Numbered from the stretch's first letter, positions 1 through 9,254 are shown. The stretch is 64,000 bases of DNA from Beggiatoa alba B18LD (GCF_000245015.1 NZ_JH600070.1:2450778-2514777), one strand, 5' to 3'. Numbers and translations are program-made. The notes: generated by a model not told the origin, from the sequence alone.

Positions 1-613
1 CATGACCGATTTCGTCTTGTAAAATGATTTGCAAAATTGCCACCAATTCTGCACTACCTGCTTGCTGTAAGCGTTGCATGATGTAAGGTGTGGCATCTAG
101 TCCGCGTGCTTCCATCACCCGTGGGACTAATGCCATACGTTCTAACACATCGTTAGCGGTTTCAACGGCCATTTCCCATAATCCCAGATGTGCGGGTAAG
201 TCGCCATAGTGACAGCACCGCTTGTTTAATTCTGTCTCAAGCAATTCATAATGATAGGCTTCCTCAACTGCAACCCGTATCCAATCGGTATAAAACGCTT
301 TTGGTAATTGGCGGAATCGATAAACCGCATCTAAAGCAAGGTTAATAGCATTAAATTCAATGTGTGCAATGGCATGTAATAATGCAATTTGTCCTTGTGC
401 AGTTTGTACACGACGTTTAGGCACATCACGCGGATGTACCAATTTTAAAGACGTTGGCTGTCCTGCTAAGGAAACCATCAGCGCGGAGCTATCTTCGGTT
501 AAAGATAATTGCTCGGTGTGCCATTGTGCACTTAATTGACGCACGGCACGCACCTTCTCTGTGGGGTCATTGAGCTGTAAGCACTGATAAGCAGTAGAAA
601 ATAAAGTATTCAT
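1..613 (-). CDS. DUF455 (COG2833) ferritin-like protein, 3' part cut by window edge
   Basis: An open frame starts at ATG 613-611 (MNTLFSTAYQCLQLNDPTEK) and runs uninterrupted off the left edge, 204 codons visible. The residues HAIAHIEFNAINLALDA and VEEAYHYELL look like two helices of a ferritin-like four-helix bundle with Glu/His metal ligands, followed by MEARGLDATP and QDEIGH. This pattern is typical of the DUF455 family, which is distantly related to the MiaE tRNA hydroxylases. The biochemical role of DUF455 proteins is not settled, so I call only the fold. The 88-98 bp between this gene and the divergent GNAT gene would have to hold both promoters. Family call fairly confident; function unknown. 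Confidence 0.75.
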   Translation of the reverse strand, partial: MNTLFSTAYQCLQLNDPTEKVRAVRQLSAQWHTEQLSLTEDSSALMVSLAGQPTSLKLVHPRDVPKRRVQTAQGQIALLHAIAHIEFNAINLALDAVYRFRQLPKAFYTDWIRVAVEEAYHYELLETELNKRCCHYGDLPAHLGLWEMAVETANDVLERMALVPRVMEARGLDATPYIMQRLQQAGSAELVAILQIILQDEIGH

Positions 614-710
614 AAAACAAAGCAAGCAGGTTAAGCGGATTAAACGGTATTGCATAAAAGTCGCTACAATACGCGCTTTATCCTTTATCTAAAATGATTG
701 ATTGAAAAAA

Positions 711-1202
711 ATGATTGTTCGAGAAATTACTATTCACGATTGGCAAGCAATTTTACAAATTCAAGCTGATGCCTATTTTGAAATACAACCAGAATCTGTC
801 ACGGTTTTACAGAGTAAATGGAAGTTATCGCAATCAACTTGCGTTGTCGTGGAAGAACAGCAACGCATTCTCGCCTATTGTCTAGCGCATCCGTGGAGTG
901 ACAATAGCGCGCCGCCTTTATTTCATGAGTTAACCCATATTCCGCAACAAGCAGGCTTATTCATTCACGATTTAGCCATTCATTCCAGTGCACGCGGGCG
1001 GGGCATTGGACGCTTAATTTTTAACTATTTACATCAACAAGCAAATCGCCACCACTTGCAATTTTTCAGCCTTGTTGCCATTCAAGATGCGACCCACTTC
1101 TGGCAAAAATTAGGGTTTCAAGTCGCGCCGCTGGATAAATCGTTACATAGTTATGGTAAAAACCCTGTATATATGAAACGCCATTTAATCACAACGGCTT
1201 AA
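711..1202 (+). CDS. GNAT family N-acetyltransferase
   Basis: A 163-residue protein with the GNAT fold. The acetyl-CoA binding motif A is visible as HDLAIHSSARGRGIGRLIFN, containing the RGRGIG pyrophosphate loop near residue 100, preceded by a beta strand with the YCLAHPW segment. The C-terminus (VAIQDATHFWQKLGFQ) resembles motif B of small-molecule acetyltransferases. I chose ATG at 711; an in-frame TTG at 702 would add three residues and neither has a good ribosome binding site. The substrate cannot be read from sequence. It is transcribed with the glycosyltransferase 47 bp downstream and may be co-transcribed with it. Confidence 0.8.
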   Translation: MIVREITIHDWQAILQIQADAYFEIQPESVTVLQSKWKLSQSTCVVVEEQQRILAYCLAHPWSDNSAPPLFHELTHIPQQAGLFIHDLAIHSSARGRGIGRLIFNYLHQQANRHHLQFFSLVAIQDATHFWQKLGFQVAPLDKSLHSYGKNPVYMKRHLITTA

Positions 1203-1249
1203 TCGCACGTTAATGCCTGCCACTCACTCACTGACATTTAAAGCCCTTT

Positions 1250-2236
1250 ATGTCTCATACCAGCATCATCTTACTTAATTGGAATAATTGGCGAGACACA
1301 ATTGCTTGTTTAGACTCGCTTTATACACTGCCATCGCATAGCGTGTCGTTTATTGTCTGTGACAACGCCTCTGAAGATGATTCTGTCTTACACCTTAGCC
1401 AATGGATACAAGCGCATTATTCCCTAGACGCATACCGATTTTACGCTACCCCACCTATTCTATTTACCGAATCATTTCAATTACCCGCAATGACCTTCAT
1501 TCAAACGGGTAAAAATCTTGGTTTTGCGGGAGGCAATAATATTGGCATTCGCTACGCATTAAGTGCAGGACAAAGCCATTATATTTGGCTACTCAACAAC
1601 GATACACAAATCGCGCCTAATGCATTACAAGCCCTCCATCACTGCGCAACACAACATCCACATATCGCATTATGGGGTAGCACCATCCTAGACTATGAAC
1701 AACGGCAACAAGTGCAATGTGCGGGAGGATGCCGTTATATTCCATGGCTCAGTCATGTAATTCCTGCCCATGCAGGCGATGAACTTACGCGCTTAATGCA
1801 AGAAAAACCCGCCTTATCGTTAGATTATATTTTCGGCGCGTCCCTATTCTTCCGTGCTGAAATTCTCTCAACCGTTGGCTTATTAAATGAAGACTACTTC
1901 TTATTTTACGAAGAATTAGACTACAGCCAACGCTTAAAACAAGCAGGTTATGCTATCGCGTGGTGTCCTGATAGTTGGATATACCACAAAGGCAGTGCCA
2001 CCATTGGTGCAACCCAAAAAAGCCAACGGCAAAAATTAAAAAATGCGCAATACTATGAAAACTTAAGCACCCTAAAATACACCGCCCGCTTTCATCCTCG
2101 CTTACTCCTTTGTGTGAGTCTTCTTCGTTTCACGTTAAAATCAATCTTACTGCTAAAACGACGCGATTTTGATTTATTCCCCTCGCTCTGGCGAGCCTAC
2201 CGAGACTTTTGGCAGTGGTGGCATAACGATACATGA
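1250..2236 (+). CDS. family 2 glycosyltransferase (rhamnosyltransferase-like)
   Basis: A 328-residue GT-A fold enzyme. The N-terminal nucleotide-binding strand SIILLNWNNWRDT, the CDNASEDDS loop, GKNLGFAGGNNIGI and the acidic NNDT metal/sugar-nucleotide motif (residues 116-119) are all typical of GT2 enzymes acting on O-antigen or exopolysaccharide. FYEELDYSQRLKQAGY supplies the downstream ED-type catalytic base region. No transmembrane segment is obvious until a hydrophobic, basic C-terminal stretch (LLLCVSLLRFTLKSILLL), which may tether it to the membrane. No other polysaccharide genes are adjacent, so it is probably an orphan surface-glycan enzyme. The sugar donor is unknown. Confidence 0.85.
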   Translation: MSHTSIILLNWNNWRDTIACLDSLYTLPSHSVSFIVCDNASEDDSVLHLSQWIQAHYSLDAYRFYATPPILFTESFQLPAMTFIQTGKNLGFAGGNNIGIRYALSAGQSHYIWLLNNDTQIAPNALQALHHCATQHPHIALWGSTILDYEQRQQVQCAGGCRYIPWLSHVIPAHAGDELTRLMQEKPALSLDYIFGASLFFRAEILSTVGLLNEDYFLFYEELDYSQRLKQAGYAIAWCPDSWIYHKGSATIGATQKSQRQKLKNAQYYENLSTLKYTARFHPRLLLCVSLLRFTLKSILLLKRRDFDLFPSLWRAYRDFWQWWHNDT

Positions 2237-2255
2237 CAACAACGAGGGTAGTAAC

Positions 2256-3026
2256 ATGATGAATTACCGCAATATCATTTATAGTCTTCTAATAAGCCTT
2301 CCTTTTACGGCACATGCTGGCGTGATTAACTATGAAGGCTCATCAACCATCGGCAAATTTTTAGAAGATGCCAGCACCGTTTACAAAGCCAGCACATTCA
2401 AAATTAACACCGTGCCAGAAAGTGCAGGCGGCGAACAATGCGCCATGCGTAACACCTGCGATTTAGGAGGCGTTGCACGTGAAGTAGAATCTCGATTTTT
2501 AGAAAATGGGGTTGTTGCCACCCTGATAGCTAAAGATGCCATTGCCGCCCTTGTACACAACGATAACCCTGTACAAAGCCTTACCAAAGCACAACTAAAA
2601 GACATCTTCACAGGCAAAATTAAAAACTGGTCAGAAGTTGGCGGAGAAGACCTACCTATCAAACCCTACGTCGTGAAAGAAGCCTCTGCGACCTATTCCG
2701 TATTTGCAAAAGCCGTGCTTGATAACGACCCATATCAAAATATAGAAGTAATTACCCCAGATGCTCGCATGATTCCTGCTATCGCAAGAGAACGGGGCGC
2801 GATAGGACAACTCAGCTTTAGCTTTTTAGTTGGCGTTAAAGGCGTTAAACCCCTAACCATAGACGGACAAGCTGCAACCGTAGAAAATCCACAATATCCT
2901 ATTTCTCGCCCGCTATACTTCACAACAAAAGGAGAAGCACAAGGCGAAGTCAAAGCCTTTTTAGACTGGGCACTGTCTGATGAAGGGCAAAAAATTGTAA
3001 AACAACGCTTTGTTGGTGCTCACTAA
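2256..3026 (+). CDS. PstS-like periplasmic phosphate-family binding protein
   Basis: A 256-residue exported protein. The start at ATG 2256 is chosen because GAGGG lies at 2244-2248, 7 bp upstream, and because it opens a clean signal peptide (MMNYRNIIYSLLISLPFTAHA) cleaved after AHA. The mature part has the PstS/PBP-like type 2 signature: GSSTIGKFLEDA, then DLGGVAREVE, VHNDNPVQSLTKAQLKDIFTGKIKNW split over two segments, and a C-terminal LDWALSDEGQKIV. No pstCAB permease genes are nearby. The next gene is a chemoreceptor, so it could act as a stand-alone ligand-binding protein for sensing rather than transport; that is inference. Ligand probably phosphate or a related oxyanion. Confidence 0.8.
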   Translation: MMNYRNIIYSLLISLPFTAHAGVINYEGSSTIGKFLEDASTVYKASTFKINTVPESAGGEQCAMRNTCDLGGVAREVESRFLENGVVATLIAKDAIAALVHNDNPVQSLTKAQLKDIFTGKIKNWSEVGGEDLPIKPYVVKEASATYSVFAKAVLDNDPYQNIEVITPDARMIPAIARERGAIGQLSFSFLVGVKGVKPLTIDGQAATVENPQYPISRPLYFTTKGEAQGEVKAFLDWALSDEGQKIVKQRFVGAH

Positions 3027-3049
3027 CACCATCATTGAGTTACCACTTT

Positions 3050-3086
3050 TTGTAGATGTTTATAAATACCCTATAGGCATCTACAA
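3050..3086. other. dyad between the binding-protein and chemoreceptor genes
   Basis: TTGTAGATG (3050-3058) is repeated inverted as CATCTACAA (3078-3086) with a 19-bp loop. No T-run follows, so it is not a standard terminator. It could be an mRNA-stabilising hairpin or a chance dyad. Confidence 0.3.
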
Positions 3087-3127
3087 GCCCTCGCATACAC
3101 CTCTATTCTGCTAGGAGCATCCTAAAA

Positions 3128-5368
3128 ATGCGCTTCGTTACTAACAGTATGCAAAATAAATTCATTCTAGTTGTTAGCTGTTTCGTCTTATTTATTTTAA
3201 CAACCGTGATTAGCACACTTTATGTTGTAAACAGCCAAACCACAGATGCAGAACAACTCAATATCGCCAGCCGTCAACAAGTGCTTATTGTCCAACTAGA
3301 AAATGAAACAAACGCGCTCATCCTCGCTTTAGAAAGTGCCTCATCCGTTGAAGAACGCCGACAGAAATTAAACCAAATGCGACAGTTATTTGACCAAAGC
3401 CTGACCGCATTACAATCAGGGGGAGAAATCGCTAATGACATCAACCAACTGATTACCCTTCCGCCTGCTGACACAAAAAGTTTAGAAGAATTACAACATG
3501 TTGCTAATTTATGGAAAATCGTGCAAACAAATCTTGATATTTTACTTGACCCTCAAGTAGATATACTTGCCGATAACTTCTACGACGCACTTGCTGTCCT
3601 GCATAAAAGTTGGCAACCCCTCTTTGAAAACACCCAACACGCCAGTTTTACCCTAGAAGCTGTCTCTAAAGACAAAGTCCAATACCTAAAAATAATCCTC
3701 CTCTCCGCCCTGATACTAACCCTCTTTGTCGCAATTCTCGCTATCTGGTTTGGAAAACGTACCATCGTCAAGCCAACCCGTTTAATGCTCAATGCACTCA
3801 ACACATTACTGACAGAAAAAATTAACTTTGCTGAACGTCTCCCCGATTTTGGGACAGATGAAATCGGTAAAATTGCAAAATCCATCAATGCAATGCGCCA
3901 AAATCTCCAAAACACCTATGAACGTATCCGCCAAAATAACGAAGCCGCCCAACGCATTAACCAAGCACTAGATAAAGCTGCTGTAAACATCCTAATTAGC
4001 GATAATACCCACACTATTATCTATTTAAACGAAGCCGCCCAACACCTATTTAACACGCTAGAACAACATTTACGCGAACATATCCCAAACTTTAACAGTA
4101 GCCACCTCTTAAATAGCAGTACCAGCCATTTTCCGACACATCAAATTGAATATTTAGAAAGCCTTAAAACCACCTACCAAACAGAATTTGTCATCGGACA
4201 TATTCACTTACAAGTCATCATCACCCCTGTCATCAGCAAAGACGACGAACGATTAGGCTGGATTACCGAATGGCGCGATAAAACGGTCGATATCGCCATT
4301 GAACAAGAAGTGAATCATGCCATGCGTGCCGCAGAAACAGGCGACTTTAGCCAACGTGTTGACCTTGTCGGCAAAACAGGATTTTATAAAGTACAAAGTG
4401 CTGCCCTAAATCGCACATTAAGCTACATCCAACAAATCATTGAAGAATTACATGACGTTTTCAATGCATTAGCAACAGGCAACCTCAATAAAACCATTGT
4501 CAAAGATTATCAAGGCTCACTCGCTAAACTCAAAACAGACCTAAACAGCACTGTCAACACCCTAACCAATATTATCCAAGTTATCCAACAAACTGCAGAT
4601 GCAGTTAATCATGTTGCAGGAGAAATTAGCGAATCCAATCAAATTTTAAACCAACGAACAGAACAACAAGCTGCTGCCCTAGAAGAAACAGCAACCAATA
4701 TGACCCAAATGACTGAGTCAGTACAAAAAAATGCCCAAAATGCCCGTATGGCAAACCAAATGGTTTTAGAAACCCGCCAATTAGCAAACGAAAGTAAAAG
4801 CGTACTAGAAAAAGCCATTCTTGCCATGCAACGCATCAGCCAACAAAGCCAGAAAATTACTGAAATTCTCAGCGTTATCGACGATATAGCCTTTCAAACT
4901 AACCTACTAGCACTGAATGCTGCAATAGAAGCCGCCCGTGCAGGTGAACAAGGTCGCGGATTTAGCGTAGTTGCGGCAGAAGTCCGTTATCTTGCCCAAC
5001 GCAGTGCGACAGCGGCTAAAGAAATCAAAGAACTGATTAAAAACAGCGTAACTCAAATCGAAGAAGGGAAAAATATCGTTAATAACTCAGGTGTTACCCT
5101 ACAACGCATTGCCAGTGCGGTACAAACCGTTAGCGAATTGATTGCCACGATTACCACCGCCAGCCAAGAACAAGCCGATGGTATTCAACAAGTGAGTGTC
5201 GCTATTACACAAATGGAAGCGATTACCCAACAAAATGCCAGCCTTGTAGAAGAAGCTAACAACATCAGCCAAGCCATGCGCGGACAAGCCCAACATCTAC
5301 AACAGCAAATTGCATTTTTTAATATTGAAACGAAACAAGAAATTAACGATATAGCAAACGTATTATAA
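3128..5368 (+). CDS. methyl-accepting chemotaxis protein, PilJ-like, with HAMP and PAS
   Basis: A 746-residue chemoreceptor. Membrane segment 1 is at about residues 12-34 and segment 2 at about 186-208. Between them the helical sensor carries an [18 protein letters not shown] stretch resembling the type IV pili methyl-accepting N-terminal domain of PilJ. A HAMP domain follows (about 210-265), then a PAS-like domain ([20 protein letters not shown]) and a second HAMP-like region. The signalling hairpin tip (about 583-610) is visible as [20 protein letters not shown] and [20 protein letters not shown], with flanking methylation helices. The protein probably signals to CheA/CheW or a Pil-Chp system located elsewhere. 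A GGAG lies 11 bp before the start. The last five codons and the stop come from a MITE-like repeat (see 5350-5426). Confidence 0.92.
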   Translation: MRFVTNSMQNKFILVVSCFVLFILTTVISTLYVVNSQTTDAEQLNIASRQQVLIVQLENETNALILALESASSVEERRQKLNQMRQLFDQSLTALQSGGEIANDINQLITLPPADTKSLEELQHVANLWKIVQTNLDILLDPQVDILADNFYDALAVLHKSWQPLFENTQHASFTLEAVSKDKVQYLKIILLSALILTLFVAILAIWFGKRTIVKPTRLMLNALNTLLTEKINFAERLPDFGTDEIGKIAKSINAMRQNLQNTYERIRQNNEAAQRINQALDKAAVNILISDNTHTIIYLNEAAQHLFNTLEQHLREHIPNFNSSHLLNSSTSHFPTHQIEYLESLKTTYQTEFVIGHIHLQVIITPVISKDDERLGWITEWRDKTVDIAIEQEVNHAMRAAETGDFSQRVDLVGKTGFYKVQSAALNRTLSYIQQIIEELHDVFNALATGNLNKTIVKDYQGSLAKLKTDLNSTVNTLTNIIQVIQQTADAVNHVAGEISESNQILNQRTEQQAAALEETATNMTQMTESVQKNAQNARMANQMVLETRQLANESKSVLEKAILAMQRISQQSQKITEILSVIDDIAFQTNLLALNAAIEAARAGEQGRGFSVVAAEVRYLAQRSATAAKEIKELIKNSVTQIEEGKNIVNNSGVTLQRIASAVQTVSELIATITTASQEQADGIQQVSVAITQMEAITQQNASLVEEANNISQAMRGQAQHLQQQIAFFNIETKQEINDIANVL

Positions 5369-5426
5369 AACGACATGAAGGACTGCCAGTCCTAAATTTA
5401 AATCACTTTCTGGTACGATTACTATA
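5350..5426. repeat. MITE-like element A, copy 1 (overlaps chemoreceptor 3' end)
   Basis: This 77-bp unit starts TATAGCAAACG and ends CGATTACTATA, imperfect inverted termini, with a central odd palindrome GGACTGCCAGTCC and the conserved right half AAATTTAAATCACTTT. The same layout recurs at 27821-27915, 28107-28201 and 46530-46611, with a right half at 32566-32601. The left terminus lies inside the chemoreceptor frame and provides Ile-Ala-Asn-Val-Leu-stop. Terminal TATA suggests insertion at a TA dinucleotide, as for IS630/Tc1-type elements (inference). Confidence 0.75.
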
Positions 5427-5444
5427 ATCTGAGTTATAAAACAG

Positions 5445-5477
5445 AGACCTGCTAGGTTTTCAAAACCTAGCAGGTCT
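5445..5477. repeat. palindrome C, copy 1 (candidate terminator hairpin)
   Basis: Two perfect 16-bp arms, AGACCTGCTAGGTTTT (5445-5460) and its inverse (5462-5477), flank a single C. Located between the convergent chemoreceptor and TetR genes. No T-run follows on the plus strand in this copy, unlike the copies at 28231 and 32361. Full copies also occur at 51861 and 63881. Confidence 0.7.
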
Positions 5478-5522
5478 GTCGGAACATGCGAAAAGGATTC
5501 ACCAGACAAGATTAAAACATTA

Positions 5523-5667
5523 TCTGAATCAGGATTTTCAGGATTAGCAGGATTTAAACCTTCAAACCAAAAAATTAATGCGAATCATGCTTTTTAATTC
5601 TGAAAATTCTGTGAATTCTGATTCAGACAAACGCTTGTCTTTTTAAAAGAAACTCGCCGAACTCAGG
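5523..5667 (-). repeat. composite element B, copy 1
   Basis: Contains TCTGAATCAGGATTTTCAGG at the left, AATTCTG 9-mers and CTGATTCAGACAAACGCTTG further right, and ends in CTCGCCGAACTCAGG at 5653-5667. The right end is the reverse complement of the start of the copies at 27917 and 44761. Together with elements A and C it fills the 316-bp gap 5369-5684, where I see no gene. Confidence 0.65.
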
Positions 5668-5684
5668 TTTGTTTAGCACTACCG

Positions 5685-6458
5685 TTATTTTTCTTCTTTA
5701 CACGTCGTAAACGCTAGTAGCCGCTTATATTGTTCGGGCGTTAAGCATTTAAGTTCTTCTGTGAATAAATTCTCTAAAATTTCCCGCTGACTTTTCGCAT
5801 AGTCCCACTCCGATGAGAGGGGTTTCCAGTTCATATTGTCTAAATACATTAAAAATGTATTTTGTAGGACAAAATGTGGGCGTATTTTCATGTGATCAAA
5901 AGGAAAATCGCTCGATAAAATTAATAATCCGCCGTAGGACATTGCCCAAAAAGAAAAAGTCAGTTCTTCAGGGGTTAAACGAGGATCAAGAATAACATCG
6001 CCATTTGTTATAGCTTCTCTAGGAACACTGGAGACGGTGTCGAGTGTTTTTAATTCACTTTCTAAGAGTGCCTGTTTTTTTTCAGGGGACAATTTATCTT
6101 TAAAAGAAGTTGTCTTAATAACCTGAAAATTATGAAATTCTAAAGGGTGTAAATAGACATGTAAGGTATAGGCAAGCATTAAACCACTCATCCGCACACG
6201 GGTTGGCGCAGGATATTTAACAACCCGTTCAAACATATCTAACATACTGCTGTGGGTACGTACGCAAAGGGTCGCTAACACTTCTTCTTTACAGGTAAAG
6301 TGCTGATAAATTGTTCCTTTTGAATATTCTATCGCTTCCGCTATTTTATCCATTGTCAGCCCTAAATACCCATGTGTCTGCATGAGACGGCTTGCTGTTT
6401 CTAAAATCAGCTCTTCACGTTGGAGCAATTCACGCTGTTTGCGAGTGAGTTTTGTCAT
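5685..6458 (-). CDS. TetR/AcrR family transcriptional regulator
   Basis: A 257-residue protein with an N-terminal DNA-binding domain at about residues 10-58; the helix-turn-helix is visible as LTMDKIAEAIEYSKGTIYQH. The long C-terminal all-helical region is the ligand and dimerisation domain and is too divergent to identify a ligand. At 257 residues it is somewhat longer than the usual 190-220. It is not divergent from an obvious target; the nearest genes are the convergent chemoreceptor and the SDR gene 309 bp upstream on the same strand. Autoregulation is likely for the family. Confidence 0.85.
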   Translation of the reverse strand: MTKLTRKQRELLQREELILETASRLMQTHGYLGLTMDKIAEAIEYSKGTIYQHFTCKEEVLATLCVRTHSSMLDMFERVVKYPAPTRVRMSGLMLAYTLHVYLHPLEFHNFQVIKTTSFKDKLSPEKKQALLESELKTLDTVSSVPREAITNGDVILDPRLTPEELTFSFWAMSYGGLLILSSDFPFDHMKIRPHFVLQNTFLMYLDNMNWKPLSSEWDYAKSQREILENLFTEELKCLTPEQYKRLLAFTTCKEEK

Positions 6459-6641
6459 ATCGTTTTAAATTTACCTTGTGTCAAAAAAAAACGTAACGTC
6501 AACACTAGGGATTATAGTATAAACTACCTTTAATTGAAACTTTTCTCAGCAGTACTTGTTTTATGAATATCTTTTTAGCATTTTACTGATAAAGCCAGCA
6601 TGGTTTGTCGCGTTTTTTGTACATTTGTATTAAGTTAATGC

Positions 6642-6743
6642 TATACTTTTAGCCGATATAACACTCCTCGCTTGCAATTAGGGGCGTTTTATAAAAATTT
6701 TCAAATAAACTGCTAGGTGCCGCTAACACCTAGCAGTTTTTTT
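6642..6743 (+). ncRNA. candidate small RNA ending in a strong terminator
   Basis: A -10 like TATACT (6642-6647) and a weak -35 TTGTAC (6617-6622, 19-bp spacer) precede about 90 nt without a plausible ORF, ending in a perfect 12-bp stem (6708-6719 with 6727-6738) followed by seven T residues. No plus-strand gene lies upstream that would need this terminator, because TetR and SDR both read leftward. The hairpin may instead merely terminate the SDR transcript. Tentative. Confidence 0.3.
6708..6743. terminator. bidirectional terminator after SDR gene, related to palindrome C
   Basis: AACTGCTAGGTG (6708-6719), loop of 7, CACCTAGCAGTT (6727-6738). Plus-strand tail is T7; the minus-strand tail reads TTTATTTG and then more T. 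The CTGCTAGG...CCTAGCAG core matches palindrome C. It fits termination of the leftward SDR transcript, 25 bp after its stop codon. Confidence 0.75.
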
Positions 6744-6767
6744 ATGGGCGTTGATTAATCTATTTGT

Positions 6768-7478
6768 TTACCAAGGAATAACTTTTTTATCGCGGAAAAA
6801 AAGCCCATTTCCACCGCCTTCTGGTAGCGTTGCTAACCACACAATTGTTTCAGCTCCTTGACTCACATCGCGTTCTGCGTGAACACCACCCATATCTGTT
6901 CTAACCCAACCTGGGCAAACTGAATTCACTAATATATTGTTTTGGCTGACTTCATTCGCAAAAATACGGGTAACTGCGTTTAATGCTGTTTTTGATAGGC
7001 GATAACTGGCGAAACCGCCACCCATATCAGCTAGTTGCCCCATTCCACTGGATACATTGACCACACGCCCATAGTCGTTTTTTTGCATCAAGGGGATAAA
7101 GGCTTGACATAAGCGAAATGCGCCGAATGTATTTGTTTCCATTCCAATTCGTAATTGTTCTACGCTACAAGTAAATACGTTTTCTACTTGTGCATCGGGA
7201 AAAATACCCGCGTTGTTAATTAAAATGTCTAGCCGTCCGTATTGATTTTCGATAAAACGTTGCATGGTTTCGACACTGCTATCGCTTGCAACATCTAAGG
7301 GGTAAAAAACAATGTCTAAACCTGCTTGTTGTAGTTCATGGCTTAGGGTTTCGCCTTGTTCGACATTGCGACAGCTTAAAATGATATGAATATCTAATTT
7401 AGCCAATTGTTTACAGGTTTCTAAACCGATTCCACGATTAGCCCCAGTCACTAATGCATTACGTTTCTGTATTTGCAT
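6768..7478 (-). CDS. short-chain dehydrogenase/reductase
   Basis: A 236-residue classical SDR. The cofactor loop TGANRGIG is at 11-18, the structural NNAG at 88-91, and the catalytic Ser about 143, Tyr159 and Lys163 appear as SYRLSK. CRN after the second beta strand (SCRN) suggests NADPH preference. VCPGWVRTDMGG follows. The overall look (RGIGLETCKQL, long substrate lid with VHAERDVSQGAE) resembles carbonyl-reductase-like SDRs. Substrate unknown. A perfect dyad CTGATTTAATCAG lies 28 bp upstream and may be an operator. Confidence 0.88.
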   Translation of the reverse strand: MQIQKRNALVTGANRGIGLETCKQLAKLDIHIILSCRNVEQGETLSHELQQAGLDIVFYPLDVASDSSVETMQRFIENQYGRLDILINNAGIFPDAQVENVFTCSVEQLRIGMETNTFGAFRLCQAFIPLMQKNDYGRVVNVSSGMGQLADMGGGFASYRLSKTALNAVTRIFANEVSQNNILVNSVCPGWVRTDMGGVHAERDVSQGAETIVWLATLPEGGGNGLFFRDKKVIPW

Positions 7479-7506
7479 ATTTACTGCCTTCTGTGTTAGA
7501 AAAGAA

Positions 7507-7519
7507 CTGATTTAATCAG
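7507..7519. promoter_or_regulatory. dyad upstream of SDR gene, possible operator
   Basis: CTGATT-T-AATCAG, a 6-1-6 palindrome 28 bp before the SDR start. It could be a regulator site, possibly for the neighbouring TetR protein, but there is no second copy to support that. The rest of the 318-bp gap 7479-7796 is AT-rich, with one small hairpin (AGCTATA...TATAGCT near 7612-7630) and the promoter described next. Confidence 0.3.
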
Positions 7520-7740
7520 ATTATAATGTACTCTGTAGAAAGTGAAAAAATGCGTTGTTTAAGTGAAATAAAACTGACTTAATAAATTTTTTTCCGCGTT
7601 TTTTCTGCATAGCTATAAAAAACTATAGCTTATAAATAAGTATGTTATTTAATAAAATATCTTTTTTCTCTTTTATTGGAGAAAACTTTTAATTTTAGCG
7701 AATTTTTTACAGTCATGGCTATGTCATATAAATAGCATAT

Positions 7741-7770
7741 TTTACATAATTTGTTGAAAAGTAGCATAAT
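7741..7770 (+). promoter_or_regulatory. predicted promoter of homospermidine synthase gene
   Basis: TTTACA (7741-7746), an 18-bp spacer and CATAAT (7765-7770) resemble a sigma-70 promoter. The expected start near 7777 would leave a short leader with AAGGGG at 7785-7790, 6 bp before the ATG. Confidence 0.45.
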
Positions 7771-7796
7771 AAAAACATAACAATAAGGGGTAAACT

Positions 7797-9254
7797 ATGT
7801 TGAATTTTTCTAATAAAGTATTATTTATTGGTTTTGGGTCTGTTGCACAATGTACCCTACCACTGTTAGTAAAACACATTAATATCCCACCAACACGTAT
7901 TACTGTTTTAGACTTTGAAGACCAGCGGGATATTTTGGGCGATTGGCTTGAGCAGGGGGTACGCTTTGTACAAGCACGTATTACACCAGAAAATTTAGGG
8001 GCTATTCTTGCTCAACAGGTTTGTACGGGCGATGTGTTGATTGATTTGGGTTGGAATATTGATGCAGTAGAAATTTTACAGTGGTGTCATACTCATGGGG
8101 TGTTGTATATCAATACTTCTGTTGAGGTGTGGGACCCTTATACTGATGCGATGAGTAAGCATCCAGTAGATAATACTTTATATATTAGGCATTTGGCAGT
8201 GCAGAAATTGCAGGCATCATGGGCAAGCAAGGGGACAACCGCCGTTTTAGAACATGGTGCAAACCCTGGTTTGGTCTCTCATTGGACAAAACAGGCTTTA
8301 TTAGACATCAGTGAGCGTTTATTAGTAGAAAAACGGGTCGATGCTCAAACTGCCGAGCAGTTGCAAACTTTTATTAAAAACAATACGTTTAACCAATTAG
8401 CCCGTACTCTAGGCGTTAAAGTGATTCATTGTAGTGAGCGTGATACGCAAATCAGTGATAAGCCCAAGCAGGTTGGGGAGTTCGTGAATACGTGGAGTAT
8501 AGAAGGCTTTTTTGAAGAGGGGGCAACAACAGCGGAGTTAGGCTGGGGGACGCATGAGAAAGAATTGCCTGCTTTTGCCTATCAACATGCGCAAGGGCGT
8601 AAAAATCAGATTTGTTTAGCGCGGATGGGGATGAATGTCTGGGTACGTTCATGGGTACCGAATTATCCTATTCATGGCATGGTGATACGTCATGGTGAGG
8701 CGTTCACTTTGTCGGATTATTTAAGCGTTGAAGAACAGGGAGAAGTTGTTTATCGTCCTACGGTGCATTATGCCTATTGTCCTTGTGATAACGCGCTCGC
8801 TTCTTTGCAGGAGTTACGGGCGCATGATTATCAGTTGCAGGCGCAAAAGCGGATTATGAATGATGAAATTACCGCAGGCGAGGATATTCTTGGCGCGTTT
8901 TTAATGGGTCATGCTTATAAGGGGTGGTGGACAGGTAGCCGTTTAACGATTGAACGGAGTCGCCAATTAGTGCCACATCAAAGCGCGACAACAACGCAAG
9001 TTGCCATTGCTGTGGTAGCAGCAGTGATGTGGATGATAGAAAACCCAGAAGAAGGGATTTGTACGCCTGAAGAGTTGCCACATACTTATATTTTAAATAT
9101 TGCACGTCCTTATTTAGGCGATAATTTATCTATGCCTGTTGATTGGACACCGCGCCAGCAGTATCAAAGTGCTTTTCAAGGTTATAACGCACCGCAGATG
9201 GATACAGAAGACCCTTGGCAATTTAAGAATTTTTTAGTTGCGGATGGGGATTAA
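7797..9254 (+). CDS. hss: homospermidine synthase
   Basis: A 485-residue cytosolic enzyme of the bacterial homospermidine synthase family, which makes sym-homospermidine from putrescine (or putrescine and spermidine) using NAD. The N-terminal Rossmann fold shows VLFIGFGSVAQCTLP, followed by VLDFEDQRD, then DLGWNIDAVEILQW, YINTSVEVWDPY and EHGANPGLVSHWTKQAL, all characteristic of this saccharopine-dehydrogenase-like family. The length matches the family (about 470-485). AAGGGG 6 bp upstream fixes the start. The SCO gene follows after 27 bp and may be co-transcribed, although no functional link is known. Confidence 0.9.
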   Translation: MLNFSNKVLFIGFGSVAQCTLPLLVKHINIPPTRITVLDFEDQRDILGDWLEQGVRFVQARITPENLGAILAQQVCTGDVLIDLGWNIDAVEILQWCHTHGVLYINTSVEVWDPYTDAMSKHPVDNTLYIRHLAVQKLQASWASKGTTAVLEHGANPGLVSHWTKQALLDISERLLVEKRVDAQTAEQLQTFIKNNTFNQLARTLGVKVIHCSERDTQISDKPKQVGEFVNTWSIEGFFEEGATTAELGWGTHEKELPAFAYQHAQGRKNQICLARMGMNVWVRSWVPNYPIHGMVIRHGEAFTLSDYLSVEEQGEVVYRPTVHYAYCPCDNALASLQELRAHDYQLQAQKRIMNDEITAGEDILGAFLMGHAYKGWWTGSRLTIERSRQLVPHQSATTTQVAIAVVAAVMWMIENPEEGICTPEELPHTYILNIARPYLGDNLSMPVDWTPRQQYQSAFQGYNAPQMDTEDPWQFKNFLVADGD

